From assembly GCA_963966185.1 (NCBI GenBank), contig CAWZYM010000301.1, forward strand, positions 1,000,001 to 1,064,000: a DNA stretch of 64,000 bases. The letters run 5' to 3'. The stretch comes from Rhabditoides inermis. Lineage: Eukaryota > Nematoda > Chromadorea > Rhabditida > Rhabditidae. This document shows, in pieces, positions 1 to 11,837 of the stretch (position 1 is the first letter of the stretch; each line of letters starts with the position of its first letter). The notes below the pieces were generated by a model. The model was given only the letters and a program-made list of their open reading frames with translations. It did no database searches and had not been told where the DNA came from. Made by a program: the position numbers and the translations under genes.

Positions 1-252
1 CCCACCAACTCTCACTCACTATAAAAGATCGCTGTTCCATTGACTAAAACACTACTTGATAATCGTAGTGTGATAGTAAGTGCTGCACCGAATTACACCA
101 CTTTCCCCGCACTATCGCAAAAGTGCACGTTTTTTTCGGTGCCTGATTGCTCGTCTCACCTCTATTTTGTCGTGGTCGGTGGAGTTCTAAGCCACGTTTT
201 ATCTGTGTTTATTTGTGGTGGTTGTATTGGACTGCTCCCTCTTCGCTGTACC

Positions 253-1089
253 ATGATGTCGCTCCGTTCTGTCTCTCGCATCTCCCGCTCCGCCATCCAG
301 CGCCGCACCCTCGCCGACGACAAGGGAAAGAACGTCACTGCCGTACGTTTCATTCACTTTTTTTGTTACGTTTCCGTTACGTAAGAGTCATTGTTCAGGC
401 GAGTTCGGATGCGGTGGAGGAGAAGCCGCTGTACGCGACGAGGGCCAGCTTCGACCAGCGAAGCCGCCAGCAGCGTCTCCAGTCCTCCGATTCCGGCACG
501 TTTCCTTTCATACTATATTTATTTATTTGTTTTGTTTGTTTTTTGTTAACACGTATTTGATCGTTAGAGCGCATACGAATTGCGTCCGCGTCAGTCCCAC
601 TTACTCTGATTGATTGTAAACACGACGAAAGTGCATTTGTAGCAGCCGCGATGAGAATTAGATTTCGAATACTACATTCTCACTCCATACACAAAAAATA
701 GATTACAAATTAAAATACAAAAGAGTTTCAATGTTACAATTTTCAGAGTCTGGCCACCGGCCGTCGGCTATGCAGAAGCGCTTTCTGGTCATCACCAAGC
801 TCTACGAGAAGAAGGAGGACATCCCCGAGTTTGTGCAGTGAGTCTTATCGATTTATTGGGTTTCCACGTTGTTGGGTATAGCGATTTATCCTTGATGATG
901 TAATCGATCGATATGGACTTGGTTGGTTGCAGGCACGGCACGATGAACCGGATGCACGACCGCATGCGTGTCGTGTTCATTGTGGTGGCCATCTGCATCT
1001 TCTTCTCCATCCACTTCACATTCGAGAAGTTCACCTCGGCCAAGATCAACCGCGACCGCGCCGCCGGAAAGTCGATCGACAAGATGTAA
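253..1089 (+). CDS. FAM162/UPF0389-like mitochondrial membrane protein
   Basis: Four exons are visible: 253-342, 399-499, 747-837 and 933-1089 (TAA). The N-terminus is rich in Ser and Arg (MMSLRSVSRISRSAIQRR), as expected of a mitochondrial presequence. The third exon carries the stretch MQKRFLVITKLYEKKEDIPE and the fourth a single membrane segment, VVFIVVAICIFFSIHFTF, followed by a basic tail ending in KSIDKM. The order of KxxLVxxxKxYxxxxDIP, a short linker and one membrane helix matches the FAM162/UPF0389 family, whose human member is a mitochondrial protein. Exon 3 to exon 4 joins in phase. Exon 2 to exon 3 is off by one base with the donor and acceptor given, so a microexon or a different donor is probably missing between 500 and 746. 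The family call rests on motif memory. Confidence 0.6.
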
Positions 1090-1545
1090 ATGTGAGTAGT
1101 GCTTTATGTTTTCTGTTTTCTGTTTTCTGTTTTGTAGTTTTATTGTGATCATTTGGACGTCACGTTGCAGGCGTCTCTCCATCTCACTCAGTATGCTCAC
1201 TTTGCATCGCTATGGTCCGTCCGAGATTTTTAGGTGTATTAGACTAGCTACTGATTGCGTCATGTAAGTGTGTATTTGTGTCTTCGTCCTCGATTCCCCG
1301 GTCATTTCTCTCACCGCGTTGCTACTCGACGGTATTCCCCTACTAGCCCCTCCCCCACTCCCTTCAAATCCAACAGTACGAGTTTGTATATTATATAAAT
1401 AGATTTCTAATTTGTAATCTGTATTTGTTCCGAAAACAGGTCGGGTGAAATGCCCGATAGCCGATACGCTTATGTCGTATGCCATCCGCAACGGGGCATC
1501 CCTAGATTGATTGATGTGTTGCTTGTGTAATGGTGTGTTGTAGAC

Positions 1546-2504
1546 ATGGCCTCTCGCAAGCTCTTCCTCTCCCTTGCCGGAGTCGGCGCCAGCATGGCCA
1601 CCGCAGGCGTCGTCGTCATGGCAGAGGCCGACCACAAGGTATACGGTGGTCTACCGTACCATTCGAGGGTTCTACCGTCCCTTTAGGCACATGAGTCTCG
1701 GAAGAAAGGCTGTGGCGAATGTGTGCTTGCGGAAGGTGTGATGGGGAAGGTGTTGCAGGAGGGGGCGGGGTCTGAGAAGGCGGAGCCGAGGAAGGGTAGT
1801 CGCGAGTGGCAGCAGTCGCATCTGCCTGCCGATCAGCTCGCCAGGACCCACGACAACAAGGAACGCTACTCGGGAGTCAGTTCGCACGTTTTGTTTGTTT
1901 ATTTCTGGTGTTTTGAATATTTTTGGTAAAAGAAACGAAAATAAGTGGTAGTTTGTGAAACTGTCTTTCACACCCATGGTAAGAGTATGTGGAATGAATG
2001 CGTGTTGCAGGTGCCGAACATTCCGATGGACATTGGTTTCTCGAAGAAGAGCGAGACTATCCAGGGCAAGAAGGAGTCGGGGGTGATCAGCCAGGCGGCG
2101 TCGAACCCCGGCGTCATCCTCGGAATGGCCCTCACCACAGCAGCCCTCCTCGGCATGTTCAAGTATGTACTGCCTTATTGTATGATATTTTCTTATTCCG
2201 CATTTTTTTCCTTTGGTATCTATACTGAATGTGTAGCACTCAGATCCAGTCTTCCTTTGACTCCGCGCAGAGTACGTATCTTGGATCTGGGGCTACTTAC
2301 CTTTACGTTTTACTGGATCTGTTATATCCATTTATTTATTATTGATATTACAGGAAGTCGTTTATGGGGGACAAGGTTGGAGCGCAGCGTATGATGCAGT
2401 ACCGTATCATGGCCCAGTTCTTCACCATCACTGCTCTCGTGGCGGGAGTGACCATCTTTGGAACCAACTACGACGATGGAAAGGACCACGGACCGAAGAA
2501 GTAA
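1546..2504 (+). CDS. HIG1-domain mitochondrial inner-membrane protein
   Basis: Exons 1546-1638, 1687-1875, 2011-2162 and 2354-2504 join in phase to give about 194 residues. The ATG lies two bases after a TTGTAG acceptor-like site, compatible with trans-splicing. Residues 1-30 form a presequence or membrane anchor (SLAGVGASMATAGVVVM). A charged middle section follows. The last 90 residues show the HIG1 pattern: membrane helix GVILGMALTTAALLGMF, a short loop with GDKVGAQRMMQYRI, and a second helix FFTITALVAGVTIFG. HIG1 proteins stabilise respiratory supercomplexes containing cytochrome oxidase in the inner membrane. The first two exons have no counterpart I recognise, so the N-terminal half is lineage-specific. 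An AATAAA signal follows at 2785-2790. Confidence 0.8.
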
Positions 2505-3413
2505 GCCGGAGGAGCAGAGAGGAGCAGGAGGAGAAGAAGGATAGCGACTCTACTCGGGTTGTATCGCACACGTACATTGTTTTAGGATTTGTCATTTCCT
2601 CTAGTAATTCTCTTTTCCTGGTGAATTCTCTCTTCCAGTGTCTCCATTTTTGGATACGAATCTAGAGACAACGCTAGGTACCCTAGTCTTTTTTAGATTT
2701 AGTACTCACCCCGTTTGTATCCCGATATTCCTCCACTGATTCTGAGCTTGTTTATATCGCAGATTTTTTTTTATCGTACACCAAAATAAAGTGATTGAAT
2801 GATCTGTGTGTTTCGTGTTTTTATGATGATACAGGGAGTAGTAATTGCTCGAGATATCGCAAAAGTTGCAGAGAATCGAGTGTAATTATGCACAAATTTA
2901 GATCAGGTTGAGATGTACTGTACTTTATGAATCAGTAGTAACTACATAGCAGCACGTTATTTACATGGTTGGGTCAAGTTTGATATCTTTTGTTGTTCAC
3001 TGTTCGTTGCACCGGTCTCTGCGCAGTGACGAGCATCGATTAGATAAGAACGCTCGCCTTGAGGTTGTGTCAGCTGTGCTACAGTGTACTCGTACTTGTT
3101 CTGTCGTTCATGCAATGCTTCTTTAAGGCCTGTTACATTAACATTATGATAATTTTGATATCATACTGATCTGCGCGCGGATATTCTCCTTGCTCCTAGC
3201 AGAACTCTCTCACTCTCGCTTGTTCACTGTCTCTTTCGAACGAAAAATTTTGTTTTCCTGTGGCAGAACTAGCGCATTTATACCATTTTCCTGAGTGAGT
3301 CCGGTCAAATATTGTGCAGTGATCATCGCTCATTTTGTGGCATTCTTGCAAAGCCTTACCAACATTGTCACGGTGTTTCTTACGCGTTAATGATCGACTG
3401 TGTTTGAGTAGAC
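2505..3413. other. Intergenic region between HIG1-domain and beta-lactamase-like genes
   Basis: Apart from the polyadenylation signal, I see no coding exon, RNA gene or repeat here. It presumably holds the 3' UTR of the upstream gene and the promoter of the downstream gene. Confidence 0.5.
2785..2790 (+). terminator. AATAAA polyadenylation signal of the HIG1-domain gene
   Basis: A canonical AATAAA lies about 280 bases after the stop codon of the HIG1-domain gene, on the same strand, and no other gene is closer. Confidence 0.5.
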
Positions 3414-3806
3414 ATGCTGTCGTGGCGCCTCGCCGTCGCGTGTGCTCTGCTGGCAGCAGCAGTGTGGATGGGTGGAGGGGGGAAGGAGAGGGAGGAGGAG
3501 GAGGTGCACTTGGAGGGACATGCAGACGAGAGGTGGAAGGGAGTCAAAGAGGCATTCCGGTGAGGGAGAGGAGGGATAGGGAGGGAGAGGGAGGGAGAGG
3601 GAGGGAGAGGGAGGGAGAGGGAGGGAGAGGGAGGGAGAGGGAGGTGTTTCAGTGCGAACCTCGAGGAGGGCTGGGAGCGAGAGGGCGCCGCGTTCACTGT
3701 CTACTATCAAGAGCAGAAGGTGGGTAGGGGAGTACTGTAGGTGGGACTTCTCGCCCTCTTTCTTCATTTCAACAAAAGACTTGCGAGATGAGGAGAGAGA
3801 GAGAGA

Positions 3807-3837
<31 letters not shown>

Positions 3838-4881
3838 GGGAGAGAAAGAGAGAAAGGGAGAAAGAGGCTAGATGCAGGTCCGTTGCAGGTTGTGGACGTG
3901 TGGGGTGGGTTCGCTGACCGTAGCGCGGCCCGTCTGTGGCAGAGGGACACCATGAACGTCATGTTTTCCTCTACCAAGGTCGGTGGGCGAGATTCGTTGA
4001 GTGGATTCGTGTGTTTATTAGATGTGTATGTGTTATTGCTGGTCGTCTACAATTCGAATATAAAATATATATATATATGTTTTTTCAGGCAGTGGCTGCA
4101 GTGTGCGTGGCTATACTGGTGGACAGAGGGAGGATGGACTATGATGATCTGGTAGGAGAGGGGACACACACGCACATATAGAGAGAAAGAGAGAGTGTGT
4201 CTAGGTCTCGAAGCACTGGCCGGCTTTCGCCTCCGCTGGCAAGGCCAATATCACCGTGCAGTGGGTGCTCTCACATATGGTGCGTTTTTTTAAAATTGAA
4301 AAATCACTTTTTTACAACTTGTTTTTGTATGACATGTGATGGTTTGAATGGTTTATAATTTGAAAAAAAAAAAAGAATTTGTATGAAACAATGATGGTTG
4401 AATAGTATTGGATAATATCCTAATATATAGAAAACGGCCTGTCCGTCCGTCTGTCTGTCTGTAAGTGACTAGCATGCGCCGCTTATATAGCCCAGCCGCA
4501 GCCAGCGTGTGAGACGCGCCGGGTTTGCACTTTCTCAGTTTGAGCATGTAATTGCGAAATCATCCCACATAACCAGGAGGAGGAGCGCCGTAGGCGCGAC
4601 TCCGACTGGTATTCATGAAAAGGTTGTGAAACGTATGTATTTAATTTGATTTCGAGTTGTAGATGTATTATTTCGTTTGCGTCATGATTATATATAGAAC
4701 GTGTAAGAAACTGGAGTTTAAACAGTGCTACTCTTTTAATTGGCTTGAAACAGAACTATGCAACTAAGAATACTTTTTAACTCCAATTGTTGACAGTCTG
4801 GTCTTCCCTACGCCGATTCTCCCATAACAAGAGATGATGCAGCAGACCCGGCGAGGGTAGCAGAGATATTCGAGAAGCAGG

Positions 4882-4950
<69 letters not shown>

Positions 4951-5743
4951 GATAGAGAGAGAGTTGGAGGGAGGGAGGGAGGAGAGACTCCCTCTTCAGA
5001 CTCCCCACTGGCCTGCCGGCTCTCAGATCGGCTACCACGCTCTCACCTATGGATGGCTCGTCGATCAGATTGTGGGTCGGGTTTGTTTGGTTTTGATTGC
5101 AGCTGTTCAGTGGAAACGTTACTTCAATGATGCGATGGTGTGTATATAGTAAATAAGGCTCGGAAAAGGTGTGATAATCAGCATATCTGTTGTAGGTGCG
5201 TCGCGTGGATGACAAAGGCCGCGGGGTGGGCGCGTTCTACAGGGAGGAGATCGGGGAGAAGCACGGTGGGCGGGGACTAGGAGGGGGTCATTTCAGTGCA
5301 CGCAATGAGTTGAGCGAAAGCTGTTTAATAGTTTTAGATTGTCTCAGAGTGGCACACTTCAGTCATCAACTTTGTTTTAGGTCTTGACGTGCACATCTCT
5401 CTCCCGTTGGAGAAGACGCACCGAGTGGCGCGCATCGCAGGACCCTCCCTCTGGAACTTTCTCCAGGAGTACACCCACTGTCCCTCCTGCATCAATGTCA
5501 AGAGGTCAGTTGATAATGAGCTTCTTCTTCTTCGTTCTTAATATTTTATATCAATCTAGCTAGCCAACTTCCCTGTTCTGTCGAGTCGAGACAAAGAGTG
5601 ACTAGTGAACGAGGGAGAATAGTTTAGGTACCTGCACCAGCTATGGATCAACGGCCCGATGAAGAAGACCTTTGACAACAGCAGGTGGATCGGACTCATC
5701 AAGGTGGGTGAAACGTAAAGGATAAAGAATGAAATGTATCGAA

Positions 5744-5821
<78 letters not shown>

Positions 5822-7593
5822 GCCGGGTTGGCCAAGTGGATAGCGTCACAGCTTGCTAAGTGAACGGTCGCTGGTTCGATTCCCCTCGCGGGCAATTGTT
5901 CTACCGAATTCCACTACCTCCCGGTGGGGCGCGTGAACCCACTCTCACCCTCTGAGAGCCCTACCATCGGCGGCGGCAGTCTTTCAAGATCTTCTACCAC
6001 GCCTCACATCCGGAACTGGTCACTTCGCGATGTTCACGCCCATCTACCCACGGTGATCGTGCTCGCGCACTGGAGAGCGGGGGCGTGGTTTAGCCTAGGG
6101 GCGTGGCTTTAAATGGCAAAGAGTGCACACTTGAACGCAATTGTGATTTCTCTCGAAATTTACATAACTAAATAAGTTTGGTTGCAAGTTTGGATGAAGA
6201 CAATGATAACTTATCAGGTTTTGTGATAACAGTTACGCCAAACGTCATGATGAATGTATTATAATGAATTTGGAGATGATATTCCAATAGACCCTAGAGA
6301 AGATTGATAAGATAAAAAGTGTTTTAAAATTATCACAACTCTGAATTCAGCACATATTTCCACTTTTTACGTGATTGATAACATTCTCAAATGAATATAA
6401 ATTTTGCAAAACGAAATGCGTAGGCAGGGATCGAACCATCGACCTTCAGAACAGAGTCCTCGCTCGCTATCTATTATACTAAGTTTCCATGAGAGAGTTG
6501 GAGCTAAACCGCTACTTCATGGCGGGGGTAAATCGCTATCAGTGGATGACGTTTCATCAAATCGGTCGATAGTGAAAATCACAACTATGATATTATTTCA
6601 AAATCGAACACGCACAATCTTTTGTAAGTATTTTTGTGTTATTTATCCATATAGTTACAATATATCTGGAATACCACTTCGCTATTTATGAAGTATATTC
6701 TTTGTAACCATCTAAAAAACCGCGACGCAGCCGCGACGCGCAAACTTTTGTACCTGATAAGTCAGTATTGTATGGCTTTTATATTGTGTTATTTAGCTGA
6801 TAATTAGCAGAAAAATATTACAGAAAGATTGTGCGCGATGAAATTTCGAATAACTCGCTCAATAGGGATTCTACTCATGAAGAAGTACTGTGATTTGATA
6901 TATATCAATAATGAAAAACGTTTTCAAAAATGTATCGCGCACAATCTGTTCGAAATGTTTTTACCTACGTTTTCGTTTCTTAACATCTCAAAAATATAAA
7001 TTCGTTACTTAGTTATCTGGTACATTAGTATTAAATCACTACACTATACAAATGCCAACGCAGTGCGCGAGCCTTAACGGTGGCCGATCACCGTGTACCA
7101 TGAACAGTCAGGACTCGCGCCGCACTGTTCCAGCCAAGGAGCCCCAATACCCCACTGTAGGATTGTGTGTGCTTCCAGTTAACCCATCATGCTACCTCTG
7201 TATGTACATGTCGGAATCAGGCTGATAAACAAACAAACAAACATATATATATATATATATATACATATATATAGATGAAACATAATGGGTTTAGTCGGCG
7301 TGAAGTATATGTATGTGGTTCCTTTTTATCGAGAACCGACGTGAAGAAAGGTGGTTTGCTTGGTCTCACGAATAGGGTGACAATGCGACAGCCATTGTAG
7401 AGTAGCTGTGAATGAATTATGAATGAAACCTCTTCAAACCGTTCCAGCCGATCACAGTGAACGACCCGGAGCTGTATCGAGTAGAACAGGCGGCAGTGTT
7501 AGGGATAGGGGAGGCGAGGGAACTGGCAAGGATGTTCGAGCTGCTCAGACAGGGAAAGGTGGGGGGAGAGAATGAGAGAAAGAGGGAGAGTAG

Positions 7594-7624
<31 letters not shown>

Positions 7625-8065
7625 GAAACATTTCAGATTGTTAGCGAGCGCACCGTCGCCCGTTTCTTCACCCCGTACTTCCAATCCGAGGACTGGGTGA
7701 CGGGCGCCAATGTGGCCAGAGGACAGGGTGAGTAGGGGAAAAGAGAGAAAGAGAGAGAGAGAGAGAGGGAGAGAGAGGGAGAGAGATTTCCTTCTGCAGG
7801 TCTGATGATGTCCGTAGTGACGCACAACGGCCGCAACCGCACTCTCATCGGCCACTCTGGCTACGGGGGACAGAATGTGCGAGTCGAGAGAGACAGCGGA
7901 CTCACCCTCGCCTATCTCAGCAACGGACTCAAGGTACAGTATACCGTACTCTACCAACGATACGGTGAGCGTTACCGTATCCGTCTTCAGGTGGGGTTTG
8001 GAGACACGGCGCGGACATACCGCCGACTTCTAGCTGCTGTCTTTGACGTCCTGAATTCCAAGTGA
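3414..8065 (+). CDS. Beta-lactamase-related serine hydrolase (nematode LACT family)
   Basis: Exons: 3414-3559, 3653-3719, 3889-3978, 4089-4151, 4205-4279, 4797-4880, 5000-5071, 5196-5265, 5381-5504, 5628-5703, 7448-7558, 7637-7727, 7800-7933 and 7991-8065. The protein starts with a signal peptide (WRLAVACALLAAAVW). The class C beta-lactamase/LACTB fold is shown by VVDVWGGFAD, the active-site SxxK motif SSTK (about residue 98), AILVDRGRMDYDDLV, the Tyr-containing TPHWPAGSQIGYHALTYGWL, and a C-terminal HSGYGGQ in the place of the family's HTG/KTG element. The nucleophile and lysine are intact, so it is probably an active hydrolase. The substrate is unknown in nematodes, which have several LACT paralogues. 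A possible 36-base exon at 5103-5138 does not fit the phase and is omitted. Several introns are nearly pure AG microsatellite. The 5704-7447 intron is full of repeats. Confidence 0.85.
5745..5819. repeat. (TA)n microsatellite, about 37 units
   Basis: An uninterrupted TA run sits in the long intron of the beta-lactamase-like gene and stops at the first base of a tRNA-like SINE head. Confidence 0.95.
5820..6115 (+). mobile_element. tRNA-derived SINE-like element in an intron
   Basis: The first 75 bases resemble a tRNA: a box A-like TTGGCCAAGTGGATAGCG, about 30 bases of spacer, and a good box B, GGTTCGATTCC. The acceptor and T stems pair poorly, so it is not a functional tRNA. The piece GGTCGCTGGTTCGAT is shared with the heads of the SINEs at 26.6 and 29.8 kb. 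A GC-rich body of about 220 bases follows, with no coding sense. The right-hand end is a guess from the drop in GC content. It follows a (TA)n tract directly, either a target preference or the tail of a neighbouring insertion. Confidence 0.55.
6415..6490 (-). mobile_element. Degenerate tRNA-like sequence (SINE head or tRNA pseudogene)
   Basis: Read on the minus strand, TTAGTATAATAGATAGC resembles box A and GGTTCGATCCC is a strong box B, at normal tRNA spacing. The T stem has at least two mismatches and no clean acceptor stem is seen, so a working tRNA is unlikely. It lies in the same long intron as the SINE at 5.8 kb but differs from it in sequence. Confidence 0.4.
6826..6947. repeat. Inverted repeat with 14-bp arms
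   Basis: AGATTGTGCGCGAT at 6826-6839 is the exact reverse complement of ATCGCGCACAATCT at 6934-6947. The AT-rich spacer is about 94 bases. This could be a small MITE or a stem-loop. No target duplication was seen. Confidence 0.55.
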
Positions 8066-8385
8066 ACGTCTGAAGGGAGGAAGAAAGGATGCGCAGTGCT
8101 GGAATGGTGATCGCGAGAAACTTGTGATTTGTCGATTGTATATATGATAAACGTATCTATGAACCACTGAATCTATGAACTATGCATTCGATACGTGTCT
8201 CCTGTGGTTTCGTGTGATTAGCGGTACAAACGCACCAGACAGAGGGCTACGTGTGTACGTGTGGTGCGTTGCTTGCGTGTGGGTTGGGAAGTGGCGCGCT
8301 CACACGCGCCCCCTTCCTCCCTCCTTCGCTCGCCCCTCATTCCTCCCACCAACACCACCCGCGCACTGTCGCCCCACACACGGCA

Positions 8386-9510
8386 ATGAGACACGATGTC
8401 GTTAGAGAGGATGCTGGTGCGTTCCCTTCTGATTCTTGGTGCTTTTTGGTTTGACCAATTCCCTTTCAGGCGCGGACATGCAGTCAGCGTTCCAGCAGAA
8501 GGGCAAGCGAGGGGTGAGGTGGAGGTGGATCGATTGATTGCATCGATTTCAGGAAGCGCACTCGTCGCATGACCACCGGAGTGAAGTGAGCGGGATGAAG
8601 AGCGGACTGGCGACTTCCGGCGAGTGTCGCACTGCCAAGAGAAGGGTGAGACCACACGTGTGTCTTCCCTGTTTTCACCATAAGTCGTTGTAAACAATGA
8701 CGTGATAATTGGTAATTGGTGTCCTTTCACCACTATGGATCATGTGATTGTTTCAGAAGAAGAAGGTTGTGGCTCGAGTGGGTGGCTATCGTGCGGCGAC
8801 TGTGGTGACGAAGAAAGCGCGAGAACAGGCTGTCAGACAACCACCCACTACCAACAGACATGGAAATGGCAGCTATGAGAAGGTCCCATTCTCTAACGAT
8901 TCATTGTCTCCTGATACTTTCTCCATTGTCTTATCAATTAGTTAACGATTCCAGGTCACGCCGAAACTCCAAATGAAGACGACAGCGACGAAGAAACAGT
9001 CAACCGTGGAGAATAAGGTAGGCCACGCCCACTGTGACCACTCCCATCGTTCACGTTTCAGCCGCGCAGGAGGTTCTCGTTCCAGAAGCTGTTCTGTGAT
9101 ACGAGTGAGTGGAAGAGAAGAAAAGAGAAGAGAAGAGAGAGAGAGAAAGAGAGAGAGAAAGGGAGGAGGGATGGAGGAAGAGAGAGAAAGAAAGGAAGAG
9201 GGAGATATGTACGTTTCTGCCTTTCAGACATCTGGAATCTGCGAACTCGCAAGCACCTCGTGGTCTTCATTCTCGTGCAGTTCATATGTGGAATGAGCGT
9301 CACCGTCTCCAAGTTCCAGGGATTCGCCGCGTGTGAGTACTACAGGCTCCGCCCACATTCACTCCGCCCACTGCAGATCAGAAGCCGTTCGACGAGTACA
9401 CAAAATGTACGGCAAAAAGCAACGAGACATACCTCACACTGAAACAACTGGGACTGTCGGAGAAGCGATTCGAGGATAAGAAGACGTTCCTGGATCAGGT
9501 AAGATCTCTC

Positions 9511-9544
<34 letters not shown>

Positions 9545-9833
9545 GCTCTTACTCTCTCTTTCTCTCTCTCTCTCTCACCCCCTCCTCTCTAGGTAACCAT
9601 GCCGGCAACGGGCGCACGGAGAACGGGCCGACTACGTACGCTCGTGCAACAGAAGCACACATACGAGGTAAATATATTATTATACATAATGAAAACGCGT
9701 GAATTTGCAGCAAATCGCGATGGTGATGGGTAGCGTACTGTCGACGCTGTGCCTGCGGTGGGACAATCACCACATGATTCAACTGGGCATGCTGATGAAC
9801 TGCCTCGGATACCTGCTCATGACGGTATGGGAA

Positions 9834-9874
<41 letters not shown>

Positions 9875-10076
9875 TCTCTCTCCCTCTCTCTCTCCCTCTC
9901 TCACTGGTCTAAACTGGTAAACGATGAGACGTTTTGCAGTCCAACTCTGTGCACTCGTACAGCTTTGGCTTCTCGATGGTGACCGCCGGGTTCACTACTT
10001 CATACTACTGCTCCATTCTCAACGCATTCGACTCCATGTCGTACTGGATGCGCGCCCTCGTATTCATGGTCCTCCC

Positions 10077-10128
<52 letters not shown>

Positions 10129-10484
10129 TTCCTGTCTAGGCTGGCGAGTTGGCGACGAGTCTCGGTTCGATGTTCACAATATCTCTCATCTACCTACTGT
10201 CTGACTGGACCGATATCTACATTATCAACTTTGCTATGACTGCTCTCATCTCTTTCACAATCATATTGTGGGTTGCGGAGAGAAGAAAGGGAAATAGAAA
10301 TAGAGAAAGAAAGAGAGATAGAGAGATAGATAGAGAAAGTGAGATTCTTGCAGCTTTATCGAGGACTGCTACTCCACTGTTCTCATGTCAATGAATGTTG
10401 ACAAGATTATGAAACTGTTCTACCTCGAAAACACGCCGGAATACAGGGAGGCGATGGAGAGACTGCTGGAAGACACGATATACA

Positions 10485-10519
<35 letters not shown>

Positions 10520-11793
10520 AGGGAAGGGAAAGATAGAAGGGGAGAGACAGGGAGTGAAGGGGATAGAGAGATGAAGGAAAGAAGAGGGAGATATGAGAAA
10601 GAGGAAAAGATGATGTTGGGTGAGAGCAGCAGAGATAGGGAGCGTGAGAGGAAGAGGACGAGGACGAGGACGAGAGGAAAAGAAAGAGGGTGAGGTTTCG
10701 TTCAGAGAGCGCCTGCCAACCACGTGGGTGGAATACTTCAAAATGATCGCCACCAACAAGCGCTTCCTGTTCTCTTTAATCTTCTTCATCATCTTCTCGT
10801 GAGTATCGATCCATTATCGATTGATCATATCGATCAATTGCAGGTCGTACAAGTCGTTGAACCAGATCAACGTGAGGATGGAGCAGATATAGGGACCACA
10901 ACGTGAGATACAGAGAGTGAGGCGAAATCATGTAACATTTTCTCACTGGACGCATGATGTGCTGTAATTAGCATAGAACGATTCGCCCTTTCGCGCTGAT
11001 CCCAACGGTACTTTATTTATGGGATCAAGTACCCTGTAAAGTAGAGAAAATCGACAAAGAGTGTTATGATGACGTCATATTTCTTTGATCTAGCCGCCAT
11101 TGCCCAAATGAGTAATGAAAAATGATGTCATAAGAGACTTATTTCATCAAGTACTGATCGATTACAATTAAACAAAGCGTAAAGCTATTATTACCAACGA
11201 TAATATTCATTATTTAACTAATGATGACGTCATCATTGCTTTGATCTAGCCGCCCTCTGTTGCACTTTCTCTATGTAAGCGACCGCTCAGGTGCGCGCGC
11301 GCCGCGCGGAATTGGAGCGCAATGTGAACGATGAACCCTATGAACATTATATATTTTAGAAATCAGCTTGAAACAAACTATATTGTTGAGTTAATTGCTA
11401 TACTATTTGTCAACATCTGAAAATCTCAATGTGGTCCCTAGAGCAGATACACCTCAAACTGGAGCCGATCGAAGAAGATCTCATCGGGAACATGTACAGA
11501 GCCATCACGGCGTTCATCTCGTATGCCGCGCTGCGGTGGGTTCATTCTACTGCCTCTCTTGTTCTTGTTTTCCTCTTTGTTTCCTTCGTCCTCTCCTCAC
11601 TCTTCTCTCGATACATGCTATGAAGTGGTGTGTAGTGTGTGACGTTTCCCTGTCAGGTTCGGCGGTCTCCGCTTCACTATCATCGCCTCTATGTGTCTGA
11701 CATGTGCGAACAGTGCTTGGGCTGTCATCCTCAGCAACAAACAGTACGACCACTGTCTCACGAGGATCACCTACTCCAGCAAGGGTACGCGCA

Positions 11794-11837
<44 letters not shown>

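Noticed and set aside
3387..3977. Long minus-strand open frame rich in Ser/Leu/Pro
   Set aside because: It is the reverse reading of (GA)n introns and exons of the plus-strand beta-lactamase-like gene.
5103..5138. Extra exon in the beta-lactamase-like gene
   Set aside because: Including it breaks the phase between the exons that join cleanly as GWLVDQI and VRRVDDKG, which match the family order.
5820..5895. Functional tRNA gene
   Set aside because: Box B is good, but acceptor and T stems have several mismatches and the head is shared with dispersed SINE copies.
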